Shown here: positions 35,005-45,577 of the stretch, piece after piece
How the letters are laid out: every line of letters begins with the position of its first letter
Numbering within the stretch: position 1 is the first letter of the stretch
Assembly (NCBI RefSeq): GCF_024679095.1
Contig: NC_066515.1
Location: 23,604,717-23,668,716 of the forward strand
DNA length: 64,000 bases
Source: Eriocheir sinensis
Lineage: Eukaryota; Arthropoda; Malacostraca; Decapoda; Varunidae
Reading direction: 5' to 3'
Position numbers and translations under genes: made by a program
Notes under the pieces: generated by a model
Seen by the model: only the letters and a program-made list of their open reading frames with translations
Database searches by the model: none
What the model was told of the DNA's origin: nothing

Positions 35005-38000
35005 ATGGAGCGGCCACGCAGGAACCCCCGGCCCCCTGGCACTCTCAGCGACTACCTAACAGTGGGGGAAGCAGAGAGCAGAAACATTTGTGTGGAGAAG
35101 AACACTGTGAAACAAGAAAAGGAAGAGGAAGAGATGAAACCCAAAGACACAAACCAACTAAATGCAGACAAGAAGCTTTTGCTCTCACAGCCGTACAAAT
35201 GTGGGGAGTGTAAGGCTCGCTATCGCAGCCGAGTGGCTCTGTTGCGTCATGCTGTCAAGCACAGCGGTGAGACAATGCTCTTTTTTAATGCCTTGCAAAC
35301 TAGAGAACCATGTCTTTATCATTTGTATAGGAATGCATGAAATACAACCTTTACCATGAAGTTCTTGAAATTTTAGAGGCCATAGCTTTTGCTTTTGCAT
35401 TTCATAAACATAATTACTATTTACATAACTTTATTTCACAATTCACAGCTTATCATCAAACACAATACTGCATAAGAGAAAGACAGTACTAGAGAATTTT
35501 ATCTAAGTACGCTGTATGAGTTTGTACATTAATGCTGTTTTGCATGTATATATAAAGCAATGAAAAGTAACTGTGTGCATTTATACATGTACTCTGCAAT
35601 TTTCCAGGAGAGAAGCCGTTTGTGTGCTGTGAGTGTGGGCGCGGCCTCTCCAGCCAGTGTGCCCTCACCGAACACATGAATATCCACACCAACAACAGGC
35701 CTCACCGGTACAGACAGACATTTCACAATTCTAACTTTTAGATATTAATCATGAAATAGTACTATTTTAACTCTGGTATTGGTATTATTACTCTTGAAAT
35801 TCCAGGATTTGATTCACTTTAATTTGTCTCCAGGAATTGTTTTAAGAGTCCCTTTATTCGTATTAATGGTCATGATAAAATACTTGGACATACTTTCCAT
35901 TTGGCTTCAGTTGTGAGGAGTGTGGTCTGGAGAGCCGGCAACTCAGTGTCCACCTGCGCCACCTGCTGACCCATCAGTCCCAGCCACAGCACCTGTACAC
36001 CTGCTCTGTGTGCTCCAAGACCTTCAAGCAGAATGAATACCTCAAGAAGCACATGCGCAAGCACACAGGTCAGGATTGTAAAATCAAATTTTGCAAGTTC
36101 AATAGAACCTCAATTTAACATGAGCTTGGTGCCAAAAGAACTCATTCTTTTTACCTTTACCTTTTAACTTTATTTTACAGGTGAGAAACCCTTTTCATGT
36201 GAGGTATGTGGCAAATCGTTCACTTGCAAGAGTGAGCTGAATCGTCACAGCAAGCGCCACTCCTCTGAGAGACCACACTCTTGCACAGACTGCGGAAAAA
36301 GTTTCAAGATGAGGCACAACCTTCGCAAACACCTGAGAGCACATGCAGGAACACAGCAGTGGAAGTGCCTCCTTTGTCCAGCAGTATTCTCAAAACTAAA
36401 GTTATTGGAAGTATGTTATGTCTTTGATTCAAGTTTCTGAGTAAACATAATAATATTATTGATATATAAAATCATAGGACTTGAATTCTTGCATAGTATT
36501 AGGCAAACAGTAAATTCCAAGTACAGTACAGATGTGAAGAAGTATAGCTCTCCAAGCAAATGTATCAACCTATGGTGGTGTGTAAATAGATATCCATGGG
36601 ATCTGGATAGTAGCAGCTATGGGGATAGAGCAGTGCTACATTCTGTATGCTACAACTTAGTAATATTTAGTATATATAATGTTTTTAACTTGGAATTTGT
36701 GTTATGTTGATTTCCCTTACAGGCACATAAAAAGACACACTTAGAGACAGTTCAACAGCTGAACATCAACAGACCCGATGACAGCATTCTCATCATCTCG
36801 GCCGAAGGGGACGACCGCCGGAAATTGCCTTCCGTCCACACTGTCATGGTTCCCAAAGAGAACCTAACCACTGATGGAAGTGATGGAAACTCAAAAAAAC
36901 ACCTGAGAATAAATGGGACAAGCTTGCCTCTTGAATTAATACTCAAATCTGTTGGTAAAGGAAATAATATCAAAATAAAGATAATTGACAAGCCAGCACA
37001 GCCAAGGATTCAGTCATGCACAACCAAGGAAAATGTCGTAGAACTTGTGGATGAAGAGGCCACTAAGCCAGGAGGACTCAAGGATTCCAAGGACTCCACA
37101 CCCCACCTGCAGGAGGCTCACCCCCCTCAAGGTCTCTTATTAACCAGAACCTAAGTAATGATAGTAGGCATAAGCTCTATTGCTTTATTCTTATTTTCTC
37201 GACCACACTCTTAGCTCTAGGATTTTAGTGTATCAGTTTTAGGTATCAAAGTTGTATATATACTTAAACTAAGTTTAGATTTAGAATGTAAGGATTATAG
37301 TCTCAATTTCCTCTTTAATTTTCCTAGTTTGAGTAATACAGTGAACTTTCCTTTTGACACAGCAGGATGTTTAAGTATAATAAGTAGAAATTGAAAGAGT
37401 GACCTTCCTATTTGCTTTTCATCCAGCAGATAGTCACATGGAGAGCGTGAATGATAAGGCAATGAAAGTTGCAAGTGTGCTTAGTACATCAGCCAGTATT
37501 GAGAGTCATTGCCTTTCCAAGCACTATCAGCAAGTCAACCCAGCCTCCCCAGACTATTGCTGCTGGCTGGCCACATTTTCTTCACTCTCTCAGCAACTCA
37601 ATCCAACGTTTGATCCCGAGGTGTGTGATTTTGGACCTTTGTTTAACACTGAATTCTTGGGGATTGAAACTTGAGTAACAAGGGTCCAACAGCAGTAGTA
37701 TCAATATAACTTATTTCATATCCCTGTACCTTGTGGTTCTTGGAGTCTTTCTAGTTCTCCTCATTTGTGGGATAGATTTCTAGTGTTCCATGTTTTTATA
37801 GTGGCGCTATCTTACTTGACTCTTGTTGTCCCCTGGAACTCATGTTTGGTCCTTTCTAGAGAGTTTTATCTAGAGTCTGGTTTGAGAGGTGGTCTTCAGG
37901 ACAGCATTATGAGTTGTCTTAGGCCACTCAATGATGACTGAAAATTGTCAGCTTTTATCGGCAGGTGGGATTCGAACCCAGGTCCTCCAGGACGCCATGC

Positions 38001-38447
38001 CTACTAGGTGACCATTAAGCCACTACCTCTGGTATTACTAAGCCATCTTAAATGCCATTCCATATCCACTACATCTTTCTCTCCCATTTTCTGTCTAGCA
38101 TGTATAAATGACCTGCTCAAACTGCCTGGCAAATTCTACTGTAACTTGCTCCTTTAAGCTTTTTATGAGACAGTGTATACATATATATTCATATGTAATT
38201 TATTTAAAAACAGCACATGCTTCTGTGTCAGGTATGCAAACATCTGAACTTCATCAGCACAACACTTCAGAATTGCCTCCTCCATGAGCCAGCCCAGGGA
38301 GCATCCAAGACAGCCCAGCTGGAGGGGATGGAGGGTGCACTGCCCTGTCTCACACAGACTCAGTACCAGTTCATCTACAAGCAGTACAGGCTGGTGCAGG
38401 AGGTGCTGCTGAGACACTTTGCTCATCATATCAGTGATAATAAATAG
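35005..38447 (+). CDS. C2H2 zinc-finger protein, seven fingers
   Basis: Seven exons join in phase to 521 residues: 35005-35266, 35608-35707, 35911-36068, 36181-36410, 36723-37131, 37430-37620 and 38232-38447. Seven C2H2 fingers run from about residue 66 to 256; for example YKCGECKARYRSRVALLRH, FSCEVCGKSFTCKSELNRH and HSCTDCGKSFKMRHNLRKH. HSGEKP and HTGEKP linkers are rebuilt exactly across introns 1 and 3, which supports the splicing. Finger 3 is atypical in spacing. The remaining 265 residues have no recognised domain. Proteins of this kind are usually nuclear and bind DNA. No orthologue is assigned. Exon 5 reads on to a stop at 37154 if its donor is not used, so a shorter isoform is possible. 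Confidence 0.85.
37960..38030 (-). mobile_element. tRNA-like SINE head in a zinc-finger gene intron
   Basis: On the minus strand a box A-like TGGCTTAATGG and a box B GGTTCGAATCCC are spaced about as in a tRNA gene. The cloverleaf is incomplete. It is better read as a SINE head than a working tRNA gene. Confidence 0.5.
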
Positions 38448-39292
38448 TCAGGTAGTCAGACAGGTGGAACCTCAGCTTGTATCAGTTTATCTTTGATATC
38501 ACTGATATACCATTCCTCCAGTATGTTTGTTACAGTAGGAGTGTACAAAGACTGGTTTTCTTGTGCTTCATCTTCTGTACCATCTTCAGTTGCTAACCAT
38601 ACTAAAGTTTCAAGACATCTCAAAAGGTATTTCAGTAACTCTAGACTTATCTTATTTAATTTGTCATTCAAGAGGTGATATGTAAATAAATATAATATTT
38701 CCATATTTTCCCAATGCTTTCCTTTATTCTTTGGCAATTATAATTAAGTGTAATTGATAAATTATCAGATTTTATCATTTATTTTCAATGATCATGGCAA
38801 ATACTTTCATAAATGCTACTCAGTATGTGTGTTTACCTAGTTGTGTGCAGTATTGGACTTATCCTCATGAGAGAAAGAGAGAGAGAGAGAATTTAAGTAT
38901 AATTTGCACATCTGGATAGCTAAATTTTCTCGTCTTTCTTTAATCTTTTCTTTAATAGTTTGCTGTGGTGTCTAGAAGGTAGCTGTTCAGGAACTAAATT
39001 AATTGATGTCAACCTTTCCTTTTCCTTTGACACATTTATAGATCATAATCATATCACCTCATTTACTTTTCTCATTTAGTGTTGCTAATTGTAGATTCGA
39101 TTCTCTATGGCTGAAGTCTCTCAGACTGGGCAGTTGGCACCCATCTTAATACTATACTGCTGCATATGAGTCTTGGTTCAATGAATGATATACTTATTTT
39201 CTGTACCATTTCACCATTGGTGTATGCAAAGAAACTCATATTCCTCAACAAGTTGTATGTATCACTTATTTATTTATTTATTTATTTATACA
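38448..39292. other. 3' flank of the zinc-finger gene
   Basis: AT-rich sequence without a protein-like frame. It contains a short GA run near 38875 and a (TTTA)n run at about 39264-39290. Confidence 0.5.
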
Positions 39293-39390
39293 GGTAAAGT
39301 AAAGGTAAAGTTGGGGGCATACGCTCTACTGGCGTGGCCGCGGTGCTCATCAAGTGCTCATCTCCGTCGCATTGGCCCTTGAGCCTGTGT
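39293..39390 (-). mobile_element. SINE 3' end, same family as the nested copy at 29815
   Basis: This matches the tail and adjacent body of the SINE at 29815-30108 (GGGGGCATACGCT, GTGGCCGCGGTGCTCATC, GCATTGGCCCTTGAGCCTGT). It begins with repeated GTAAA units, the reverse complement of a TTTAC tail. The tRNA head is missing. A 10-base stretch (CTCATCAAGTG-like) is duplicated inside. Confidence 0.75.
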
Positions 39391-39604
39391 TTTAAAAAAC
39401 GAAACTGCATGAGTTTAAAAAAAGTACATAAAGCAAAAAGAAAACCAAATTTGTTTAGGGCATGTTGCTTCCTTCTCCTTTGTTGTATACTTGCAACAGT
39501 AAACTCACTGGTTTAGGAAGCGCCGTTGCCAAGGCAAGGCCGAGGTCATCTGACAGGCGCACAGGTAAACAAACAAGGCGGCGTGCGGCGGAGGAGGAGA
39601 GAAG

Positions 39605-40791
39605 TTAGGGTGCCTGGCTTACGCTGATGATGTAGTGTTGATGACGGAGAGGAAAGAGGAGATGGAGGAGATCCTGCACATAGCTCAGGCATATGGGAGG
39701 GAGTGGGACCTGAAATTTAGTGAAAGAAAATGTAAGGTTATGGAGTTTGGTAGTGGAGGCAGTAACCAATGGGTACTAGGAAACAACGTGCTGGAGGTAG
39801 TCGATAAATATATGTACTTAGGAATGGAGGTTAGCAAGGAAGGCATAGGAGGGGAGAAACAGAGGAAAGTGAATGAAGGGAAGGCAAGGAGGATGTCAGG
39901 GATGATAATAAATGGAGGCAATAGAGTAGTAAACAAATATGATGTAGGGCGAAGTCTGTGGAAAGGAGTAGGTGTACCATATTGCCTCTATGGATCAGAG
40001 ATAACACTACAGAGAAGGGACATCGCACAGCTAGAAAAGGTTCAGAACACAGTAGGCAGAGGAGATATGGGATGGAGTACATTCAAGGAAAGAATTGTAA
40101 ACTTAAGAAAATTGAAAAGAGTAGTGAGGAGAGATGGGCAAAGAAAATACTGCAAGAAAGTGGAAACAAGTCCACCTGGGGAAAGAGTTAGAGAGGTGGA
40201 AAAGGAGAGAACACCTGAGGGAAGAGTGGAATGAAATGGAGATCAGGGATGTGAAGAAGGCAGTAGAAACGACCGGACAAGTCAAATGGCAGGAAGGAAC
40301 GAGTGGCAAGTCAACGCTAAAATGGTACAGTAGGAAACAGAAACCAGAGGGAGTACACTGGCATGTAGGAGACTGGGGAGCAAACTATTGTTTAAAGCAA
40401 GAACAGGAACCCTGAAACCAGGACTGTAGCTGGGGCAGATGGAAACAGTAGAACACCTAATAGTGGAATGCAGCAACTATGAGCGGCAGAGAGGGAGTTG
40501 GTGGCAGGAGTAGTGATGGTAATAGGCGGAGAGGAGACTAGAGGAGTGTTGGGGCTGTATGGAGACAAAAAAACGGAAAGAAGAATGGTAAAGTTGGCAA
40601 AAGTGTTCAGTGCTGGGAAAAAAAGCACAAATGTCCGTATAAGTGTATATAAGTGGCTTTATTTCAGATTAGAAAATTACATAACGCTGAAAAGAAAGTT
40701 GTGTGAATAAGAAGGGAGGAACGAGAGGAGGAGGACCTAAGAAGCGATACAAAGCGTTACAGGTCAAAAGAAGAAGAAGAAGAAGAAGAAG
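39605..40791 (+). mobile_element. 5'-truncated LINE with a (GAA)n tail
   Basis: The element starts inside the reverse transcriptase at LAYADDVVLMTERKEEMEE and keeps YADD. The C-terminal part follows (WDLKFSERKCKVMEF, YMYLGMEVSKEG, PYCLYGSEI). A frameshift lies near 40080, and ERWAKKILQESGNKSTWGK continues in another frame. The 3' end has a GAGGACCTAAGAAGCGATAC block and then (GAA)n at 40768-40791. The same 3' block is found at 34040 and 49131. Confidence 0.85.
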
Positions 40792-41084
40792 GGCTGGAGG
40801 AGGAGGCAAAGTGTGAGTTATTTTTCTCATGACTGCTGTAACACGTTAACCATATTCACACTGTAGGGCTGGTCACGTGTTTGCATACAAGGATAACTCA
40901 TAATATATGCATCCTCATTGGCGATAGAGCAAGTATGTTGGCAGTAAATGACTATGCGCTCTGAAACTCGCTGTGAAGCTGTGTAGACAGTATTATACAA
41001 TCCATTATAGATATTAACGACTATAGGAAGGACTAGACCTGCAGTTTTACCGATTCTTAATAAATACCAGAAAGGAAACATTTT

Positions 41085-41790
41085 GGTAATTGTGGAGATT
41101 CACTACGCGCCTCCAAAATACGATATTACGCCTCCATACAGTATTATACTTAGGGGATGAAATACATCTCCCTTAACCATAATATGAAGGCGGAAAAACT
41201 TAAAAGTAAAGAAAAAGTGGTAAAGGTAGTGAAAAGGCATATTATACATACATGCGCTGTTTTGGTGTCGGTGCTTCGGCGGTGGTGGCAGTGTTGCCAA
41301 CGATCCGGTTAGCGATAGTACGCTAGGTTAGCGATGATACGTTTAGTTAGCGATTAGCCCACGCATGTGAGACCAGGTTCACCACGCGTGGTTATTTTTT
41401 TTTTTTTAGAACACTCCTTTACCCAAAGGGTTTTGTAAAGGTTTGGGCCGGGTATAGTATTAGGTAAAGGTGCGTGTTCTAAAAAAAAATAATGATAATA
41501 ACCACGCATGGTGAACCTGGTCTCACATGCTTTGGCTAATCGCTAACTAAATGTACCATAGCTAACCTAGCGTACCATCGCTAACCGGATCGTTGGCAAC
41601 ACTGTCACTGCCGCCGACACCAAAACAGCATGCGTATGTATAATCTGCCTTTTCAGTACCTTTACAACTTTTTCTTTTAAGTTTTTCCGCCTTCATATTA
41701 TGGTTAAGGGACATATATTTTGTCCCTCAACTATAATATGGAGGCGTAATATCGTATTTTGGAGGCGCGTAGTGAATCTCCACAATTACC
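41085..41790. repeat. 706-bp near-perfect palindrome (foldback element)
   Basis: Bases from 41085 (GGTAATTGTGGAGATTCACT) are the reverse complement of the sequence ending at 41790, and pairing continues almost to a centre near 41437. The arms are about 320 bases with scattered mismatches. There is no coding capacity and no clear target duplication. A transcript would fold into a long hairpin. Confidence 0.92.
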
Positions 41791-42135
41791 CTTATTTTTT
41801 GTATAAAAACAACAAATATTTTATACAAATGGCAGTCACTTTCAGATCAAGGAAAATCAGTTAAAGCTGGACAATTTACAGTTTCACCCAACCAATGATT
41901 TGCTCACGTGGTTCATGTTTTTCTGGTGATTTTAATTTTGGCAATGTTTTACAGTGTCAGCAAGTTTAGTCAGTATTGGCAGTGTTGACAAAATTCAACT
42001 GGAGTGTGTAATTCAACCATGTGATATTCAGTTAAGCTTTACCTCATTCTCAAAATACTGCAAAAAGCAACAGCTGCAGTTCCTGTAAGAAAACTGACAA
42101 AAGTCTTTACAGCAAGTAAAGGAGAGTCTGGAGGC

Positions 42136-43712
42136 ATGATGAATGATGGGAGAGAGGGAGGAGATGGAATCCACTCACAGGCACACGCACAGCTGTCTAA
42201 GATGAACAATGCCACAGACGCAGGTACTTATTAATTATTATTCTGCCAACATGGGTGAAGCTGTAAAATATTTAACATGATTTGTTTTGTTTTGAATGCA
42301 TTGATACAATTATTAACTTAATGTTTGATGCAAAAAAAAGTTTGATGTTTTTAGACAGAAAGCAATGGCCCATAGAGAAGTTGCTAGAAGAGCTCCAGAA
42401 GACAGAGGAGGAAAACCTGAATCTGAAGCTGCAGCTACAGAAGTGCCAAGAGGGCATGGCATCCCATTCACTGGACATCATCAAGAATGTTGTGAACCAC
42501 CAACTGCCTACTCTTGAGGAAAGGCCTCTCTCCTGCCCTGAGGTTGCCAGGTATTCTCGTCAGCTCATCCTGCCTGAGATAGGTCCACAGGGACAAAGAA
42601 AGTTGCTAGCAGCCTCTGTTCTAATTGTTGGATGTGGTGGCCTTGGATGCCCAGCAGCAATATATTTAGCTGCTGCTGGGGTTGGACGGATTGGGTTGGT
42701 AGATTATGATGCCGTTGAGTTGAGTAACCTCCATAGACAGGTATTGCACACAGAAAAAAGGGTTGGGATTCCTAAAGTTCTCTCTGTAGCTCATTCAGTT
42801 AAGGCATTGAACAGTGAGTTGAATGTTGTTCCCTATGAGATTTCCCTTACAAGTGAAGTGGCCTTAGAGGTGGTCAGGCAATATGACGTTGTGTTGGACT
42901 GCACTGATAATGTGGCCACCCGATACCTACTTAATGATGCCTGTGTGATGGCAGACAAGCCCCTCGTGTCTGGCTCAGCCCTGAGGTATGAGGGTCAGTT
43001 GACTGTCTATCACTACAAAGGAGGCCCATGTTTCCGCTGCATCCATCCTAAGCCACCACCCCCAGAGACTGTAACAAACTGCTCTGATGGAGGTGTATTG
43101 GGAGTAGTTCCAGGTATCATAGGGAGTGTGCAGGCACTGGAAGCCATCAAAATTGTAAGCAGTTTGGGAACCCCCCTCTCACAAAAACTCCTTGTGTTTG
43201 ATGGTCGTCAGGGAATGTTCCTGACAGTCAAACTACGTGGCAGGAATAGCACCTGTGATGTGTGTGGGGAGGAGCCCTCCATAAAGCATCTTATAGATTA
43301 CGAGCAATTTTGTGGAGCTGCACCCACTGACAAAGACAAGGGACTGACACTGCTGGAAAAGGACAAGAGAGTGACAGTTGAGGAGTACAAAGCACTTGTG
43401 GAAGCTGAGGAACCGCACATCCTCATAGATGTGAGGTTGCCCATTGAGCTGGAAATATGCTCCCTCCCCAACTGTATCAACATTCCCTTGAAAAAACTAA
43501 ATAAAACAGAAAGTATTGACTTGATTCAAACTAAACTTTCCGGGCTAGCAACAAAGAATGTCATCTGTGTCTGTCGAAGAGGAAATGACTCTCAATTAGC
43601 AGTGCAGCAATTAGAGTCCTCTCTCTCCCAGCTAGACTGTAATGTCAAGGATATAGTGGGTGGTCTGACAGCTTGGGCTCACAAGATTGACACCTCTATG
43701 CCTGTCTATTAA
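42136..43712 (+). CDS. MOCS3: Adenylyltransferase and sulfurtransferase MOCS3 (UBA4)
   Basis: This cytosolic E1-like enzyme adenylates the C-termini of URM1 and MOCS2A and transfers sulfur to them, serving tRNA thiolation and molybdenum cofactor synthesis. Two exons, 42136-42223 and 42355-43712, give 481 residues; the human protein is about 460. The N-terminal 90 residues include a coiled-coil stretch. The ThiF/E1 domain spans about 92-340: nucleotide-binding GCGGLG at 122-127, zinc ligands C255, C258, C330 and C333, and the catalytic cysteine C272 in NCSDGGVLG. The rhodanese domain spans about 365-481, with the persulfide cysteine C436 in CRRGND. All key residues are present. The first ATG of an ATGATG pair was chosen because the short first exon joins in phase to D30. 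An ATG inside the intron would give an alternative start. Confidence 0.96.
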
Positions 43713-44481
43713 CATCCTAGGATTTTGTATTGCTAAAGCATGGAATATCATCAGTGATTTAGAACTTATTTTATAGCCCAACTATCAAGAATATACTGTA
43801 TAAACTTGTTTACAGCCACTCATTAGTACACATGTGGATCTAGCTATGATTTAAATGTAATAATAATCTGGGAATGATTTTCCATGTTTCAGTAAGAGCA
43901 TACAAAAATGACAGGGAAAGAAAACTAAACATAGTAAAATACATGTCATGAAATTTATTTACCTCTATATCCAAATAATATTCCTTTTCCTTTTGTGCAT
44001 GTCCATAGCTGCCAAAGGTTGTGTTGATTTGTGGTCATTTAGGCAGCAAAATGGTATCTTTGGCCACTCAGCAATGGTAGAAATCTTTAGCTGGTAGCAG
44101 CAGGGTTATTCAGGGTCATCATCATGTGCTGGCCACTTGGTCATGAGTCAACTGATATATAATGAGATTCATCACTGTAGCTCGTTGGAGGATCACAGTA
44201 TTTAGAATGTCCAATAATGATAATAATAATAATACCAATTCTCTATGAATACCAACTGAAACTCATTTCAGGAGCAAAAATCAAAAATGCATAAAAAAAT
44301 AAGGAATGTACATATACAGCCAAAACCAAAAAATACAATTAAGTAAAAATGCATCAGTGGCACATACTGTTTTTCCAAGCACAGTACTTTTGGGTGATCA
44401 TACTGGCTTACTGGCACAAGTGACTTCAAAATAAATTTTAAAACTAGAAACCTTTCATTAAATCTTTTGCTAGTGTAGGAT
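43713..44481 (+). other. MOCS3 3' flank
   Basis: AT-rich sequence with no protein-like frame. It probably holds the MOCS3 3' untranslated region. A short (AAT)n run lies near 44215-44235. Confidence 0.5.
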
Positions 44482-44483
44482 TA

Positions 44484-45536
44484 CAGAAGCCCCCCGCCGT
44501 TCACGGATTCACTTATACGCGGGTAGGGTACTTGCGACACCCCCCGCCGAACACAGATGAAAACTCGTGTATATGTGGTCTGCAGCGTCCAGCTCAAACG
44601 TTGCGCAATGTAAACAAAGAAACCGTCCCTGGGGCTGGATCTTGGGCTGGATGTACAGGACTGTCTCTTTCAAAATTTTTGCTTTCTAAACATCAATTGA
44701 TTGCATGGAAGGCCGCAGTGCTATTCGCACTACGTATTTCCCGTTGGGTCTGACGTTTGGCTGACAGGATCATGGTGGTTAAGAACTACAGTTATCCTAC
44801 ATGCACTGTAGTGAAAGCTCATTAATCTGGGACACAGAAAACATAATTAATAAAACTGGAATAACTTTACATCTCTTTCCCTCCAAACCGAACATTACAG
44901 TGTTAAAGTAAGTGAAATAATCCTTAAGTATGATACACAGATGCCTTTCGGGTCTTTCAAGCTTGGCAATGCTGTCCCCGCACTAATAACGATATTCAGT
45001 TAAAGTTATTGTTAAAACCGTTAATTAGGGATGTTTTATGCAATAGTTATGGGTCAGGAAACGGAATATACTATGTGCTAAGTACAATGATCTAGCAACA
45101 CTGGTGTACCTGGAGCAAAACAAACAAGATGGCAGCCACGGCGAGGACGGTGAGGCCATGAACTTTTACACACTCACTCTCGCTTACTGGGTGGGTCAGG
45201 GCATTAAATAACACAACCAACCATCACATCAGACAATTAAATTCACCAGGAGAGCAGCAATAATAGCTTAAACACAAGATATACAGGGAAAAACAGAGCC
45301 TTTATTACCCCTTGCCTGGACGTGAGTGTTAAATTATTACAGTCCATATTTAATTTGTGATTTATGTGTAAGTAAAACTATATAACAATGCTTAAAAATG
45401 CCTTAGAAATCAATTTTTTTATTCGATCGAGATGGTAGAATGAAACCCTATTTTCCCTATTTGAATTTAGTCCCATTGATCGCGAATCACGGGAATCTCG
45501 CGGAACCAAATACCCGTGAACAGCGGGGGGCTTCTG
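44484..45536. mobile_element. Non-autonomous Tc1/mariner-superfamily (pogo-like) element
   Basis: The left end reads CAGAAGCCCCCCGCCGTTCA and the right end, reverse-complemented, reads CAGAAGCCCCCCGCTGTTCA; identity continues for about 24 bases. The element is flanked by TA on both sides (44482-44483 and 45537-45538), the target duplication of this superfamily. It is 1,053 bases long and has no transposase frame. It ends about 41 bases beyond the TOE1 stop codon. Confidence 0.8.
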
Positions 45537-45577
45537 TACATCACAATGATGACAAAACCAATTATTTTCTTAGTGAT

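Noticed and set aside
39685..40628. Minus-strand frames antisense to the LINE at 39605-40791
   Set aside because: They are shadows of the plus-strand reverse-transcriptase frame and show no domain.
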